Shown: positions 34,134-41,372 of the stretch, in pieces
How the letters are laid out: the number at the start of each line of letters is the position of its first letter
Numbering within the stretch: the first letter of the stretch is position 1
Notes under the pieces: model-generated
What the model was told of the DNA's origin: nothing
Seen by the model: only the letters and a program-made list of their open reading frames with translations
Database searches by the model: none
Source of the DNA: Jannaschia formosa
Lineage (GTDB): Bacteria > Pseudomonadota > Alphaproteobacteria > Rhodobacterales > Rhodobacteraceae
Direction of reading: 5' to 3'
DNA: 64,000 nt
Assembly (NCBI RefSeq): GCF_003340555.1
Contig: NZ_QPLJ01000016.1
Coordinates: forward strand, 1 to 64,000
Position numbers and translations under genes: made by a program

Positions 34134-35114
34134 ATGTCCGTTCTTTCCGCCGCCTACATGCACGACGAAGCCGCCGCTTTCGCGCACGTCGAAGCCATGC
34201 TGTGGCCCGAGGGTCCGGTCTGCCCGCACTGTGGCGGGGTCGATAAGGCTTACCGACTGGAAGGCGTGCGCACGAAGCCGAGCAAGAAGAACCCGGAAGG
34301 CGTTGAGCGTCACGGCCTGTGGAAGTGCCGCGAGTGCCGCAAGCAGTTCACGGTTCGCAAGGGTACGATCTTTGAGGAAAGCCACATCGCACTGCATCTG
34401 TGGCTGCAAGCGATCCACCTGATGGTGTCCAGCAAGAAGGGCATCAGCAGCCACCAGCTGCACCGTGTCCTGGGCATCACCTACAAGAGCGCGTGGTTCC
34501 TGAGCCACCGCATCCGCGAGTGCATGCGTTCCGGCGATCTGGCCCCGATGGGCGGCAACGGCGGCGCTGTTGAAGTGGACGAGACGTTCATCGGCAACGA
34601 CCGCTCCATCAAGCCGAAGGGCGAGAAGAAAGGCCGTGGCTATGCCCACAAGCACAAGATGCTGACGCTGGTGGATCGCAACACGAAGCGCGCCAAGAGC
34701 ATCGTCGTGGACGACCTCAAGGCATCCACCCTCGTACCGATCCTGCAAGCCAACATCGACCGCGAGGCGACCATCTACACCGATGAGGCGGGCCAGTATC
34801 GCAACCTGCGCCGCGACTTCGACGGCCATGACTTCGTGCGTCACGGTCAGGGCGAGTATGGCCGCGGCATCGTCCACACCAACACCGTCGAAGGCTTCTA
34901 CAGCATCTTCAAGCGCGGCATGAAGGGCGTCTATCAGCACTGTGGTAAGCAGCACCTACACCGCTACGCGGCTGAGTTCGACTTCCGCTACAACCACCGA
35001 GTTGCCAATGGCGTAGACGACGCTGAACGTGGTCAGATTGCGCTTCGCAGCGTGGTCGGGAAGCGCCTCACTTACCGGCGGATTGACGAAAGCGAAACGA
35101 TGCAAGCGTTGTGA
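34134..35114 (+). CDS. IS1595-family (ISXO2-like) transposase
   Basis: 326 residues. An N-terminal zinc ribbon (CPHCGG ... CRECRKQF) is followed by the ISXO2-like DDE domain: VEVDETFIGNDR, TDEAGQYRN and NTVEGFYSIFKRGMKG hold the acidic residues, with FDFRYNHR near the end. The frame is intact. Confidence 0.92.
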   Translation: MSVLSAAYMHDEAAAFAHVEAMLWPEGPVCPHCGGVDKAYRLEGVRTKPSKKNPEGVERHGLWKCRECRKQFTVRKGTIFEESHIALHLWLQAIHLMVSSKKGISSHQLHRVLGITYKSAWFLSHRIRECMRSGDLAPMGGNGGAVEVDETFIGNDRSIKPKGEKKGRGYAHKHKMLTLVDRNTKRAKSIVVDDLKASTLVPILQANIDREATIYTDEAGQYRNLRRDFDGHDFVRHGQGEYGRGIVHTNTVEGFYSIFKRGMKGVYQHCGKQHLHRYAAEFDFRYNHRVANGVDDAERGQIALRSVVGKRLTYRRIDESETMQAL

Positions 35115-35200
35115 CACTTGACCTTCTGGCCTTTTGGGCTACAATCGCGCCTAATCCGGCGCGAAAGCGGTCGGTAGGTGATGGTACATTAATCCATCGG

Positions 35201-35220
35201 AAGGGGCCTTTGGCCCCTTT
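35201..35220. terminator. hairpin between transposase and DUF3800 genes
   Basis: AAGGGGCC and GGCCCCTT pair around TTT, followed by TCT. It lies between the convergent stops of the transposase (35114) and the DUF3800 gene (35227), so it can terminate both. Confidence 0.65.
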
Positions 35221-35226
35221 CTAGTT

Positions 35227-36006
35227 TCAAGGGAGAGCTTTCGCACCCCAACCCCACACCTTCCCGTATGCTGACCGATTGTATTTTTGGCTCGCAAGTA
35301 TCTCTGAAACACGCTCCGCGAAGTCGCCCAAGGTCACCGGGTGCTTTAAGTTCTGGCGGATAGTGAAATGTGATGGGTGGGCAAGAAGATCGCAAAGCTG
35401 TAATCCAGCAACGTTATCTTTCTTGGTTCTGAACTTGAGATTGCGCGATGGAATGAACGTCGAAATTCTGCTTTGAGTGACGTAACGGGTTCCATGCGTT
35501 CTGACGCGCGTAAACTCATCTTGAAGCGCTTTATCTTGATGCTTTCCCCTTGCTTCCGGCATTATGTCGCCAGTTGCATTTCGCGCCTGCAAGCAAAGCG
35601 TATATTTCTCAACCATGACTTCCATCAAGAAGTGATACGGATGCGTTCTCTTCCAGTGAAACATCCCATCCATCCCAAGCTTATCAAGAAAGACCGTTAT
35701 GACTATATATTCTGCATCACGCATCACGCGCAGTAGTTGCTCGTCAAAGCGGAGCCGCGTTGCGCCATCAGACAGAGGTTGGAATGGTCCTTTCGACTGC
35801 CGAATATCCGCTCTGTGGAGACAGATCGGCGCGTCAGGATCCTCGTCCAAGATATCAGCTTTAATGCGACTAAGGGCTGGCACGAGGTAATCACGAGCAT
35901 GATCTACTCGCATCATCACACCAGTGAGGCTCAGATAGCGCTTCTGAGGCAAGTCTAGCCGCGTCATGCTATCTGTTCCATGTTCATCAAGGTACAGTCG
36001 ATACAT
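35227..36006 (-). CDS. DUF3800-family protein (transposon passenger)
   Basis: 259 residues. The N-terminal MYRLYLDEHGTDSM corresponds to the YxDESG-type start of DUF3800, a predicted RNase H-fold nuclease-like family often seen near mobile elements and defence genes. A second acidic/His cluster occurs around LCDLLAHPSHF near the C-terminus, as in the family. Function is unknown. Codon usage and lower GC differ from neighbours. It is divergent from the 48-aa gene at 36017, sharing a short promoter region. Confidence 0.75.
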   Translation of the reverse strand: MYRLYLDEHGTDSMTRLDLPQKRYLSLTGVMMRVDHARDYLVPALSRIKADILDEDPDAPICLHRADIRQSKGPFQPLSDGATRLRFDEQLLRVMRDAEYIVITVFLDKLGMDGMFHWKRTHPYHFLMEVMVEKYTLCLQARNATGDIMPEARGKHQDKALQDEFTRVRTHGTRYVTQSRISTFIPSRNLKFRTKKDNVAGLQLCDLLAHPSHFTIRQNLKHPVTLGDFAERVSEILASQKYNRSAYGKVWGWGAKALP

Positions 36007-36016
36007 GGAGGTCGAT

Positions 36017-36163
36017 ATGATTGCCGACAGCGAGAAGAGTCAACGAGAACGCTTTGAGGAAGCCGCCCGCGAGCTAGAGACGGACGACGACGAGGCCCGC
36101 TTTAACGAGCGGCTGCGCAAGCTGGCGAAGCAGAAGCCGAAGGACGACGTCAAGGACGAGTGA
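36017..36163 (+). CDS. small acidic/basic helical protein, 48 aa
   Basis: MIADSEKSQRERFEEAARELETDDDEARFNERLRKLAKQ then KPKDDVKDE. GGAGG lies seven bases upstream of the ATG at 36017. The charged, helix-forming sequence matches a common class of small hypothetical proteins of alphaproteobacteria (DxEKSQxERFxxAARELETD). The function is unknown. Two palindromes follow directly after its stop. Confidence 0.6.
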   Translation: MIADSEKSQRERFEEAARELETDDDEARFNERLRKLAKQKPKDDVKDE

Positions 36164-36203
36164 GGTATTGATATACCTCGGCTTGTGAGGTATTATAATA
36201 CCT
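36164..36203 (+). promoter_or_regulatory. two AGGTATT palindromes, putative operators
   Basis: AGGTATTGATATACCT and, 24 bases on, AGGTATTATAATACCT, a perfect 16-bp palindrome immediately before the ATG of a 37-aa frame. Paired operators at this spacing suggest a dimeric repressor; the TATAAT in the second could also serve as a -10. Confidence 0.5.
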
Positions 36204-36317
36204 ATGAAACTTTTGATCCTGAACTTCGTCGCTCGCGCCCTAGGCATTCTGGTTCACGTGAACGGGATGCCCTATGGCCGCCGTGGCGCCCGGCACGAGC
36301 CGACCGATCGCGGCTAG
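36204..36317 (+). CDS. possible 37-aa protein
   Basis: MKLLILNFVARALGILVHV then NGMPYGRRGARHEPTDRG. A hydrophobic start is followed by a basic tail. No ribosome site beyond the palindrome is evident. It ends in CTAG, sharing bases with the stop of the convergent Cas2-like gene. Not recognised; may be a leader peptide of the operator region. Confidence 0.35.
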   Translation: MKLLILNFVARALGILVHVNGMPYGRRGARHEPTDRG

Positions 36318-36577
36318 AAGTGCGCGCCGAGCCATGCATTCGTTCCGGCGTTCGCCTTCGTGAAAACGGGTTTCTTGCTGAACTCAATGACCATCAGCTT
36401 GTCATCGTCGTCAATGTACTGAGCCAGGTGGTCTTTGACCTCCTTCGCCGTGTTGTCGACGCTCAGCAGCCAGTGCGAAGCCTGGACCCTCACAGTGTCC
36501 AACTCCTTCAACCGGTCAATAAGGGCGTCGTAGTCCTTGGCGGCGATCAGATCGTACGTAACGCTGAAAAGTGCCAT
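36314..36577 (-). CDS. Cas2/VapD-fold small protein
   Basis: 87 residues. The opening MALFSVTYDLIAAKDYDALIDRLKELDTVRV, then HWLLSVDNTAKEVKDHL and YIDDDDKLMVIEFSKK, matches the small ferredoxin-like family related to Cas2 and VapD found as solitary genes (often annotated SinR-like). No CRISPR array or cas1 is nearby, so a CRISPR role is unlikely; a solitary nuclease or toxin-like role is possible. GGAG lies upstream of ATG 36577. It is a passenger of the IS1595 transposon. Confidence 0.6.
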   Translation of the reverse strand: MALFSVTYDLIAAKDYDALIDRLKELDTVRVQASHWLLSVDNTAKEVKDHLAQYIDDDDKLMVIEFSKKPVFTKANAGTNAWLGAHF

Positions 36578-36648
36578 CGCTCGAATCTCCCAACTATGAG
36601 AGCCCAAACTTGCTCGCGAGGGCCGGGTTTGTCAAATATACAATCGCC

Positions 36649-36656
36649 CTTTTTTA
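36649..36656. repeat. target duplication of the IS1595 element (right)
   Basis: CTTTTTTA, matching 34057-34064. Confidence 0.85.
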
Positions 36657-36942
36657 GGATGTCGCGTTCCGTCTGGAGGCGGGCATTCTCTCGCTTCAGG
36701 CGCGCGTTCTCGGCCGCCAGATCGGCAGGCGACAGACCCCCGGCGGCGGCCGTCCCACCGACGCGCTTCACGGGCACCAATCCCGGCTCGCCATAGCGCG
36801 CGATCCAGCGCCGCAGCACCGTCTCGTGCACGTCCAGCTCCTGCGCCACCGCGACGATCGTCAGGCCGCTCGTGCGGACCCGCTCGACCGCTTCCCGCTT
36901 GAACGCCTCGGGAAATTCCCGCCGCTTCCGTTGCCCCATCAT
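36657..36942 (-). pseudogene. IS3-family orfA, 3' end cut by IS1595
   Basis: MGQRKRREFPEAFKREAVERVRTSG ... VAQELDVHETVLRRWIARYG is the helix-turn-helix, and LAAENARLKRENARLQTERDILKKG is the leucine zipper of an IS3 OrfA. The reading then passes into the IS1595 repeat. The rest of the element, orfB, is at 33167-34064. Confidence 0.82.
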
Positions 36943-37004
36943 CAGATACTCCTTCCAAGTCCGAAAACCCTAGCAGAAGCCTCCATCGAACCGGGGGAAG
37001 ATCA

Positions 37005-37237
37005 ATCTTCGCGTGCAGCGCTTTCACATCCACGGCTGGCTCGGTCGCCTTTTCCGTTCCCTTCTCGAACACCTCGCTCGCTCCCTCCAGGAGCTGCGCT
37101 CGCCACGTCGTGATCTGGTTAGGATGGACGTCGTATTGCTGCGCCAGGTCGGCCAGCGTCCGCTCGCCCTTCACCGCCTCAAGCGCCACGCGTGCCTTGA
37201 ACGCCGCGCTGTGGTTCCGTCTCGGTCGTCTCGTCAT
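37005..37237 (-). pseudogene. second IS3-type orfA fragment
   Basis: MTRRPRRNHSAAFKARVALEAVKGERTLADLAQQYDVHPNQITTWRAQLLEGASEVF is an OrfA of a different IS3 subgroup (IS2/IS51-like start). It is cut after VKALHAKI by the IS3 end at 37004, and its continuation is not found at the other end of that IS. Confidence 0.8.
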
Positions 37238-37321
37238 GCTCTCTCCTCACTCACGGCATCATGCCGATCTCGCGCGGAGCATCCACTCAACAGACCTGTG
37301 CGGATTTCCCGAGCCACCTCT

Positions 37322-37381
37322 CCGCTCCACCGCTTCGCGCTTAAACGCCTCAGGGAAAACACGTCGCGTCCGCTCGCTCAT
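37322..37381 (-). pseudogene. third orfA fragment
   Basis: Only MSERTRRVFPEAFKREAVER remains, the first 20 residues of an IS3 OrfA. A matching terminal repeat (TGATCTTCCCCTAGTCC, read on the minus strand) lies upstream at 37420-37444, so this is the left stub of another IS copy. Confidence 0.65.
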
Positions 37382-37525
37382 CTGACACTCCTCGCCGGTC
37401 CCGTAGAACCTTGCTCGGGTGTCCACCGGACTAGGGGAAGATCACGGAGGTTAATGCCGGTTTTGGGCATATAGAGGGGGTTCTCCTGCCGAGTCCGACC
37501 ATAGGCCGTCGTTCAACTGCGCGTT

Positions 37526-37939
37526 TCAGGGCCGCTGGCTCGGGCGGCTGAGGATGAAGGCGGCCGCCGCGGCGATGCACGCCGCCTGGATGACAAGGAG
37601 GGTCGCCGGAAGCGCCATGGCGACGGAGATGCCAAACGTCCCGGCCATTACCGCCCCGGCAAGGCATTTATAGCGCAAGGCAATGGCCCCGTTCGCGCGC
37701 CAATCGGCGATGATCGGCCCGAACGTCCGACTGCGCATGAGCCGCGCGTGGAGGGACGGCGCGCCTCTGGCGAAAGCGAAGGCGGCCAGGATCACGAAGG
37801 GCACGGTCGGCAGGAGGGGCAGGATGATGCCGACGGTTCCGAGGGCGAGCGATGAGGCTCCAAGGACAAACCAGCCCAGCCGGACCAGGCCTTCGCGGGC
37901 GCCGTCGGCCCTGATGGCGGCAAGCGGGCGAACGGTCAC
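37526..37939 (-). CDS. YbaN-family (DUF454) inner-membrane protein
   Basis: 137 residues from a GTG start. The DUF454 pattern is clear: LGWFVLGASSLALGTVGIILPLLPTVPFVILAAFAFARGAPSLHARLMRS ... FGPIIADWR, followed by two more hydrophobic segments. Function unknown. In denitrifiers such genes are often next to NO-responsive genes. It lies downstream of the DUF6522 and nsrR genes on the same strand. Confidence 0.8.
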   Translation of the reverse strand: MTVRPLAAIRADGAREGLVRLGWFVLGASSLALGTVGIILPLLPTVPFVILAAFAFARGAPSLHARLMRSRTFGPIIADWRANGAIALRYKCLAGAVMAGTFGISVAMALPATLLVIQAACIAAAAAFILSRPSQRP

Positions 37940-38023
37940 GATGGAGCGCCCCGATCGCCAAGATGGGCGAAGCGCCTGCGCCCGCTAACGGCGTGGCGCA
38001 TGGCGCGGATCGTTTCGGGACGG

Positions 38024-38299
38024 TCACGCATCCCTTCGTCCCGCGCCGCGAGGTGCCGCGAAGGTCGCCCGCGACAGAAGCGCGCCCGTCCCGTCGACGG
38101 TCAGTCGCAGCGCCCGACCGCCATGGAAGAAGACCAGCCGCCACCGGCCCTCGTCCTCGTCCACCCCCTTCTCGCAGCGGGAGGTCATGGCTCCGGACTG
38201 CAGAAGGCGACGCACGTCGGGCGCCTCGATCCTGAAGGCCTCCGCCACGATCTGCGCATCCACGACGAAGCCCTCTTCGCCCATCTCGATTCCGGTCAT
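38024..38299 (-). CDS. DUF6522-like small protein
   Basis: 91 residues (MTGIEMGEEGFVVDAQIVAEAFRIEAPDVRRLLQSGAMTSRCEKGVDEDEGRWRLVFFHGGRALRLTVDGTGALLSRATF). The order 'exx-hydrophobic patch, VxxxLxxGxITSxCExGxxEDxGxxRLTFFxxxRRxRLxVD' is that of DUF6522 proteins common next to denitrification and NO-response genes. No biochemical role is known. It follows nsrR by 47 bases on the same strand and is probably co-transcribed. Confidence 0.65.
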   Translation of the reverse strand: MTGIEMGEEGFVVDAQIVAEAFRIEAPDVRRLLQSGAMTSRCEKGVDEDEGRWRLVFFHGGRALRLTVDGTGALLSRATFAAPRGAGRRDA

Positions 38300-38346
38300 G
38301 GCCCGTTCCTCCAATGCAGTGGTGCGACCTGCCGATGGCGGCCCGA

Positions 38347-38766
38347 TCAGGCCGCCGCCGTTGGCGCAGAAAGTGCGATATCGGCCAACGTCGAACGGTC
38401 GAGGTCGCGCAGGAAGGCATGCTCCGCCGCGCGCAGCCGGGCCTTGAGGCGGCACCGCCCGTCAAGCGAGCAGAGCCCCGCGTCCGCACCGAAGCACTCG
38501 ACCAGCGGCTGCCCCTCCTCCAGGACGGCGACCAGTTCGCCAAGCCGAAGCTCCACCGCAGGCTTTGCCAGCACCGCCCCGCCGCCCCCGCCGCGCCGCG
38601 TCGCCACGATGCCGGCGCGCGCCAGCCGCTGCATGATCTTGCTCAGATGGTTGCGCGACAGGCCAAACTCGGCGGCCAGTTCGGCGGTCGAGAACGCACG
38701 GTCCGGCGCGCTCGCCATGCGCATCAGCATCCGCAGGCCGTAATCGGTGAAGGAGGTCAGACGCAT
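38347..38766 (-). CDS. nsrR: NsrR-type Rrf2 nitric-oxide-responsive repressor
   Basis: 139 residues. The Rrf2 start MRLTSFTDYGLRMLMRMA and winged helix (STAELAAEFGLSRNHLSKIMQRLARAGIVATRRGGGGG) are clear. Three cysteines (C91, C99, C105 in VECFGADAGLCSLDGRCRL) match the Fe-S ligands of NsrR, whose cluster is destroyed by NO, relieving repression. It is divergent from the truncated-hemoglobin gene, with a palindromic site between them. Confidence 0.85.
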   Translation of the reverse strand: MRLTSFTDYGLRMLMRMASAPDRAFSTAELAAEFGLSRNHLSKIMQRLARAGIVATRRGGGGGAVLAKPAVELRLGELVAVLEEGQPLVECFGADAGLCSLDGRCRLKARLRAAEHAFLRDLDRSTLADIALSAPTAAA

Positions 38767-38786
38767 GCGGCACGGCGCTCCACGAA

Positions 38787-38806
38787 AGAGTATTTACAAT
38801 ACCTAT
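38787..38806. promoter_or_regulatory. putative NsrR operator
   Basis: AAGAGTATTTACAATACCTA holds the inverted repeat GTATT-tac-AATAC. It lies in the 80-bp spacer between nsrR and the hemoglobin gene, in the position expected for control of both. Confidence 0.55.
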
Positions 38807-38846
38807 TAGCAGGCTTACCCCTCGATGCAAAGCGAAAGGCGCTGCC

Positions 38847-39308
38847 ATGGCCGATATCCCCGCATACCGTCCGCGCGTCACCTCGGCGCGGCCGGAGATG
38901 ACACGGGCGCTGAGCGCGCGGACGGGATTGGACGACGAGGTCCTGCGCGATCTCGTCCATGCCTTCTACGGCAAGGTTCGGAAGGACCCCGTCCTCGGCC
39001 CGATCTTCGCAGCGCGCATCTCCGACTGGGAACCTCACCTGGGACGCATGGTCGACTTCTGGTCGTCCGTCGCCCTGATGACCGGCCGCTATCACGGCGC
39101 GCCGGTTCCCGCGCATGTCGGCCTTCCGGTGACGCGGGCGGATTTCGACCGGTGGCTGACGCTGTTCCGCGAGACTGCGCGCGAGACCTGCACGCCCGAC
39201 GGGGCCGAGCATGTCATCACCCGCGCGGAGCGCATCGCGCGCTCGCTCCACATGGCGGTGGAGGACGCGCAGCGCGTCTGTCCCCACGCCGTTCCCGAAC
39301 TGCGCTGA
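38847..39308 (+). CDS. group III truncated hemoglobin
   Basis: 153 residues. LRDLVHAFYGKVRKDPVLGPIFAARISDWEPHLGRMVDFWSSVALMTGRYHGAPVPAHVGLPVTRADFDRWLTLF carries the group III pattern: B-helix FYxKVRxDPxLGPIF, proximal His in the PVPAHVGLP segment, and W in F8-like positions. It probably binds or detoxifies NO in the cytoplasm. It is divergent from nsrR and directly upstream of hemN, which would supply its heme. Confidence 0.85.
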   Translation: MADIPAYRPRVTSARPEMTRALSARTGLDDEVLRDLVHAFYGKVRKDPVLGPIFAARISDWEPHLGRMVDFWSSVALMTGRYHGAPVPAHVGLPVTRADFDRWLTLFRETARETCTPDGAEHVITRAERIARSLHMAVEDAQRVCPHAVPELR

Positions 39309-39322
39309 CAGGAGACATGCCG

Positions 39323-40696
39323 ATGACCGCAACAATGAGCCAGCCGAGGCTTTCCGACCTGCGCGCTCTCGGCCTCTTCGACGCCCGTGTCCCGCGCTAC
39401 ACCTCCTACCCGACGGCGGCGGTCTTCCAACCCACGGCCGATGGAGCCATGCAGGAACGGGAGTTGCGCACACTCGACCCCGCAAGGCCCGTCTCGGTCT
39501 ACGTCCACATCCCGTTTTGCGAGCGGCTGTGCTGGTTCTGCGCCTGCCATACGCAGGGAACGCAGACGCTCGGCCCGGTCGAGGGCTATCTCGACGCGGT
39601 GGAGCGGGAACTCGACCGGCTGCGCGAGCTCATCCCGGCCGGCCTGCGGATGGGCCGCCTGCACTGGGGCGGCGGGACGCCGACCATCCTGCCGCCGCCG
39701 CTGATCCGGCGGCTCGCTGGCGCGGTCCGAGCCGCATTCCCGCCGGATGACCGCTTCGAGTTCTCCGTCGAGATCGACCCGACGATGGTCGACGTCGCCA
39801 GGATTGAGGCGCTCGCCGCCGAGGGAATGACGCGGGCGAGCATCGGCATCCAGGACTTCGACCCGGAGGTGCAGGCCGCCATCGGGCGGCTCCAGCCGTT
39901 CGAGACCACCCGCGCCTGCGTGGACACTCTGCGCCGCGCCGGCGTGGAGTCGCTGAACATGGATCTCGTCTACGGCCTGCCGCACCAGACCGAGGCCCGC
40001 ATCCTGAACACGGTGGAGAAGGTCCTGTCGCTGGCGCCCGACCGCGTCGCGCTCTTTGGCTACGCCCATGTGCCCTGGGTCTCGAAGCGGCAGAAGCTGA
40101 TCGACGAGGACACCCTGCCGGCTGACGAGGTGCGCCATGCCCTCGCCGGCCTCGCCGGGGCGCGGTTCCGCGATGCGGGCCTCGCGCCCATCGGGATCGA
40201 CCATTTCGCCCGGGCGGGGGACGAACTTGCGCAGGCGGCGGCCGCCGGGCGGCTGCGCCGCAACTTCCAGGGCTACACCGCCGACGACTGCGACACCCTG
40301 ATCGGGATCGGCGCGTCCTCGATCTCGAAGTTTCCGGGCGGCTACGTCCAGAACGCCGCCGCCACGGCGGCCTACCTGCAGCGGGTGAACGAGGGCCGTC
40401 TCGCCGGAGCCCGCGGCCATGCCTTCGCGGGCGAGGACCGTCTGCGGGCGCGGGCGATCGAGATGCTGATGTGTGACTTCGCCATCGACCTCGACCGGCT
40501 GGACGCAGAGCATCCGGGCGCGTCGCGGGCGCTGGAATCCGACATCGCGGGCATCCGGGACCGGTTCGCCCCGGCGATCACCTTCACCGGGCGCACCCTT
40601 GCGGTCCGGCCGGGCTGGCGGGCGCTGACGCGGATCGTCGCCGGCGGCTTCGACGCGCATGTCTCCGAGGGGGTGCGCTATAGCCGCGCGTCGTGA
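39323..40696 (+). CDS. hemN: oxygen-independent coproporphyrinogen III dehydrogenase
   Basis: 457 residues. The radical-SAM cluster motif is C66-x3-C70-x2-C73 in YVHIPFCERLCWFCACHT. GGGTPTIL is the SAM-binding segment, with NMDLVYGLPHQT and YTADDCDTLIGIGASSIS further on, all typical of HemN. It converts coproporphyrinogen III to protoporphyrinogen IX without oxygen, using SAM. Start chosen at 39323, eight bases after GGAG. Together with the hemoglobin gene 14 bases upstream it forms an anaerobic heme/NO unit. Confidence 0.92.
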   Translation: MTATMSQPRLSDLRALGLFDARVPRYTSYPTAAVFQPTADGAMQERELRTLDPARPVSVYVHIPFCERLCWFCACHTQGTQTLGPVEGYLDAVERELDRLRELIPAGLRMGRLHWGGGTPTILPPPLIRRLAGAVRAAFPPDDRFEFSVEIDPTMVDVARIEALAAEGMTRASIGIQDFDPEVQAAIGRLQPFETTRACVDTLRRAGVESLNMDLVYGLPHQTEARILNTVEKVLSLAPDRVALFGYAHVPWVSKRQKLIDEDTLPADEVRHALAGLAGARFRDAGLAPIGIDHFARAGDELAQAAAAGRLRRNFQGYTADDCDTLIGIGASSISKFPGGYVQNAAATAAYLQRVNEGRLAGARGHAFAGEDRLRARAIEMLMCDFAIDLDRLDAEHPGASRALESDIAGIRDRFAPAITFTGRTLAVRPGWRALTRIVAGGFDAHVSEGVRYSRAS

Positions 40697-40707
40697 CGCG
40701 CGGCTAT
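40680..40707. terminator. bidirectional hairpin overlapping two stop codons
   Basis: ATAGCCGCGCGTC and GACGCGCGGCTAT form a perfect 13-bp stem with a two-base gap. The hemN stop (TGA 40694-40696) and the nnrU stop (40704-40706, minus) both lie inside it, so it can end transcription in both directions. Confidence 0.65.
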
Positions 40708-41372
40708 CCCGCCGACACGCCGATCACGACCGGGTGCAGCGCGACGAGCGCGCCGTAGGCCGCCAGCGCCGCCAGAAGACGGACCGTCAGACCTGTCCAC
40801 GTCCGGGGCGCCTGCACGCGCGGCGCGCGGCGCGTCTCACGCCACAGCGCCTCCCATGTGTCGGCGCCCATTTCGCGCCTCTTGCGTCTGTCGATCACCC
40901 CGCGCCCCATAGCGGCGAAGGCACCCAGGGTGCCGAAGAGCAGCAGATGCGACAGGTCGCCGTTGGGCAGGAGGTGCAGCCCCGCCCAGAGCGCGAGCGC
41001 CGCGAGCGCGGGATGGCGCAGGTGACGCACGATCCCGGGCCGTACGGGATCGAAGCGGTCGTTGCGGGCGCCGCCGAAGGAAAACGGGTTGGGCCGTCCG
41101 ACCGAGAGCGCGAGGATCAGGCAGACGACGAGCATCCCCCCCTGCACGGCGCGGTATTGCCAGGGTTGGGTCGGCCAGAGCATCACATAGGGCGCCTCCC
41201 CAGCCGCGTGGATCAGCAAGCCCAGCATCGCCAGCGACAGGGCCGAATAGGCCATCCCGAAGGCGGGCCGACCGATCGCGCCGACGAGGCCCTGCCGGAT
41301 CGCGGGGCGCAGCGGGACGGAATGGGTGGCAAAGAAGGCGGCGAAGACACCGGCGAAGCCCAGCCACGTCAT
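40704..41372 (-). CDS. nnrU: NnrU-family membrane protein
   Basis: 222 residues with about seven membrane segments and the NnrU signatures SLAMLGLLIHA, RPNPFSFGGARNDRFDPVRPGIVRHLRHPALAALALWAGLHLLPNGDLSHLLLFG and the conserved RHPxxxALxLWAxxHL. NnrU is related to NnU/isoprenylcysteine methyltransferase-like proteins and is linked to NO metabolism in denitrifiers; its exact function is not known. The start overlaps the end of nnrS (ATGA). Confidence 0.85.
   Translation of the reverse strand: MTWLGFAGVFAAFFATHSVPLRPAIRQGLVGAIGRPAFGMAYSALSLAMLGLLIHAAGEAPYVMLWPTQPWQYRAVQGGMLVVCLILALSVGRPNPFSFGGARNDRFDPVRPGIVRHLRHPALAALALWAGLHLLPNGDLSHLLLFGTLGAFAAMGRGVIDRRKRREMGADTWEALWRETRRAPRVQAPRTWTGLTVRLLAALAAYGALVALHPVVIGVSAG

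Larger units (their letters stand above)
34065..36648 (+). mobile_element. IS1595-family transposon with passenger genes
   Basis: Perfect ~24-bp inverted repeats (GGCGATTGTATATTTGACAA at 34065 and its complement ending 36648) lie inside an exact 8-bp AT-rich target duplication. Length is 2584 bp, more than twice the transposase gene. It carries a DUF3800 gene, a 48-aa gene, a 37-aa frame behind two palindromes, and a Cas2-like small protein. GC content is visibly lower between 35.1 and 36.6 kb than in the surroundings. The intact ends and duplication suggest recent movement. Confidence 0.88.
33139..37004 (-). mobile_element. IS3-family element interrupted by an IS1595 transposon
   Basis: Terminal repeats are TGATCTTCCCCCGGTTCG at 33139 and its complement ending at 37004. 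Removing the inserted 34065-36648 element and one 8-bp duplication leaves about 1274 bp, standard for IS3. orfA (36657-36942) and orfB (33167-34064) are minus-strand, and the insertion site is the A6/T6 slippage region where orfA and orfB meet. No target duplication of the IS3 itself was found. Confidence 0.8.

Noticed and set aside
36314-36577. Cas2-like protein as a sign of a CRISPR system
   Set aside because: No cas1, no repeat array and no other cas gene in the window; solitary members of this fold are common.
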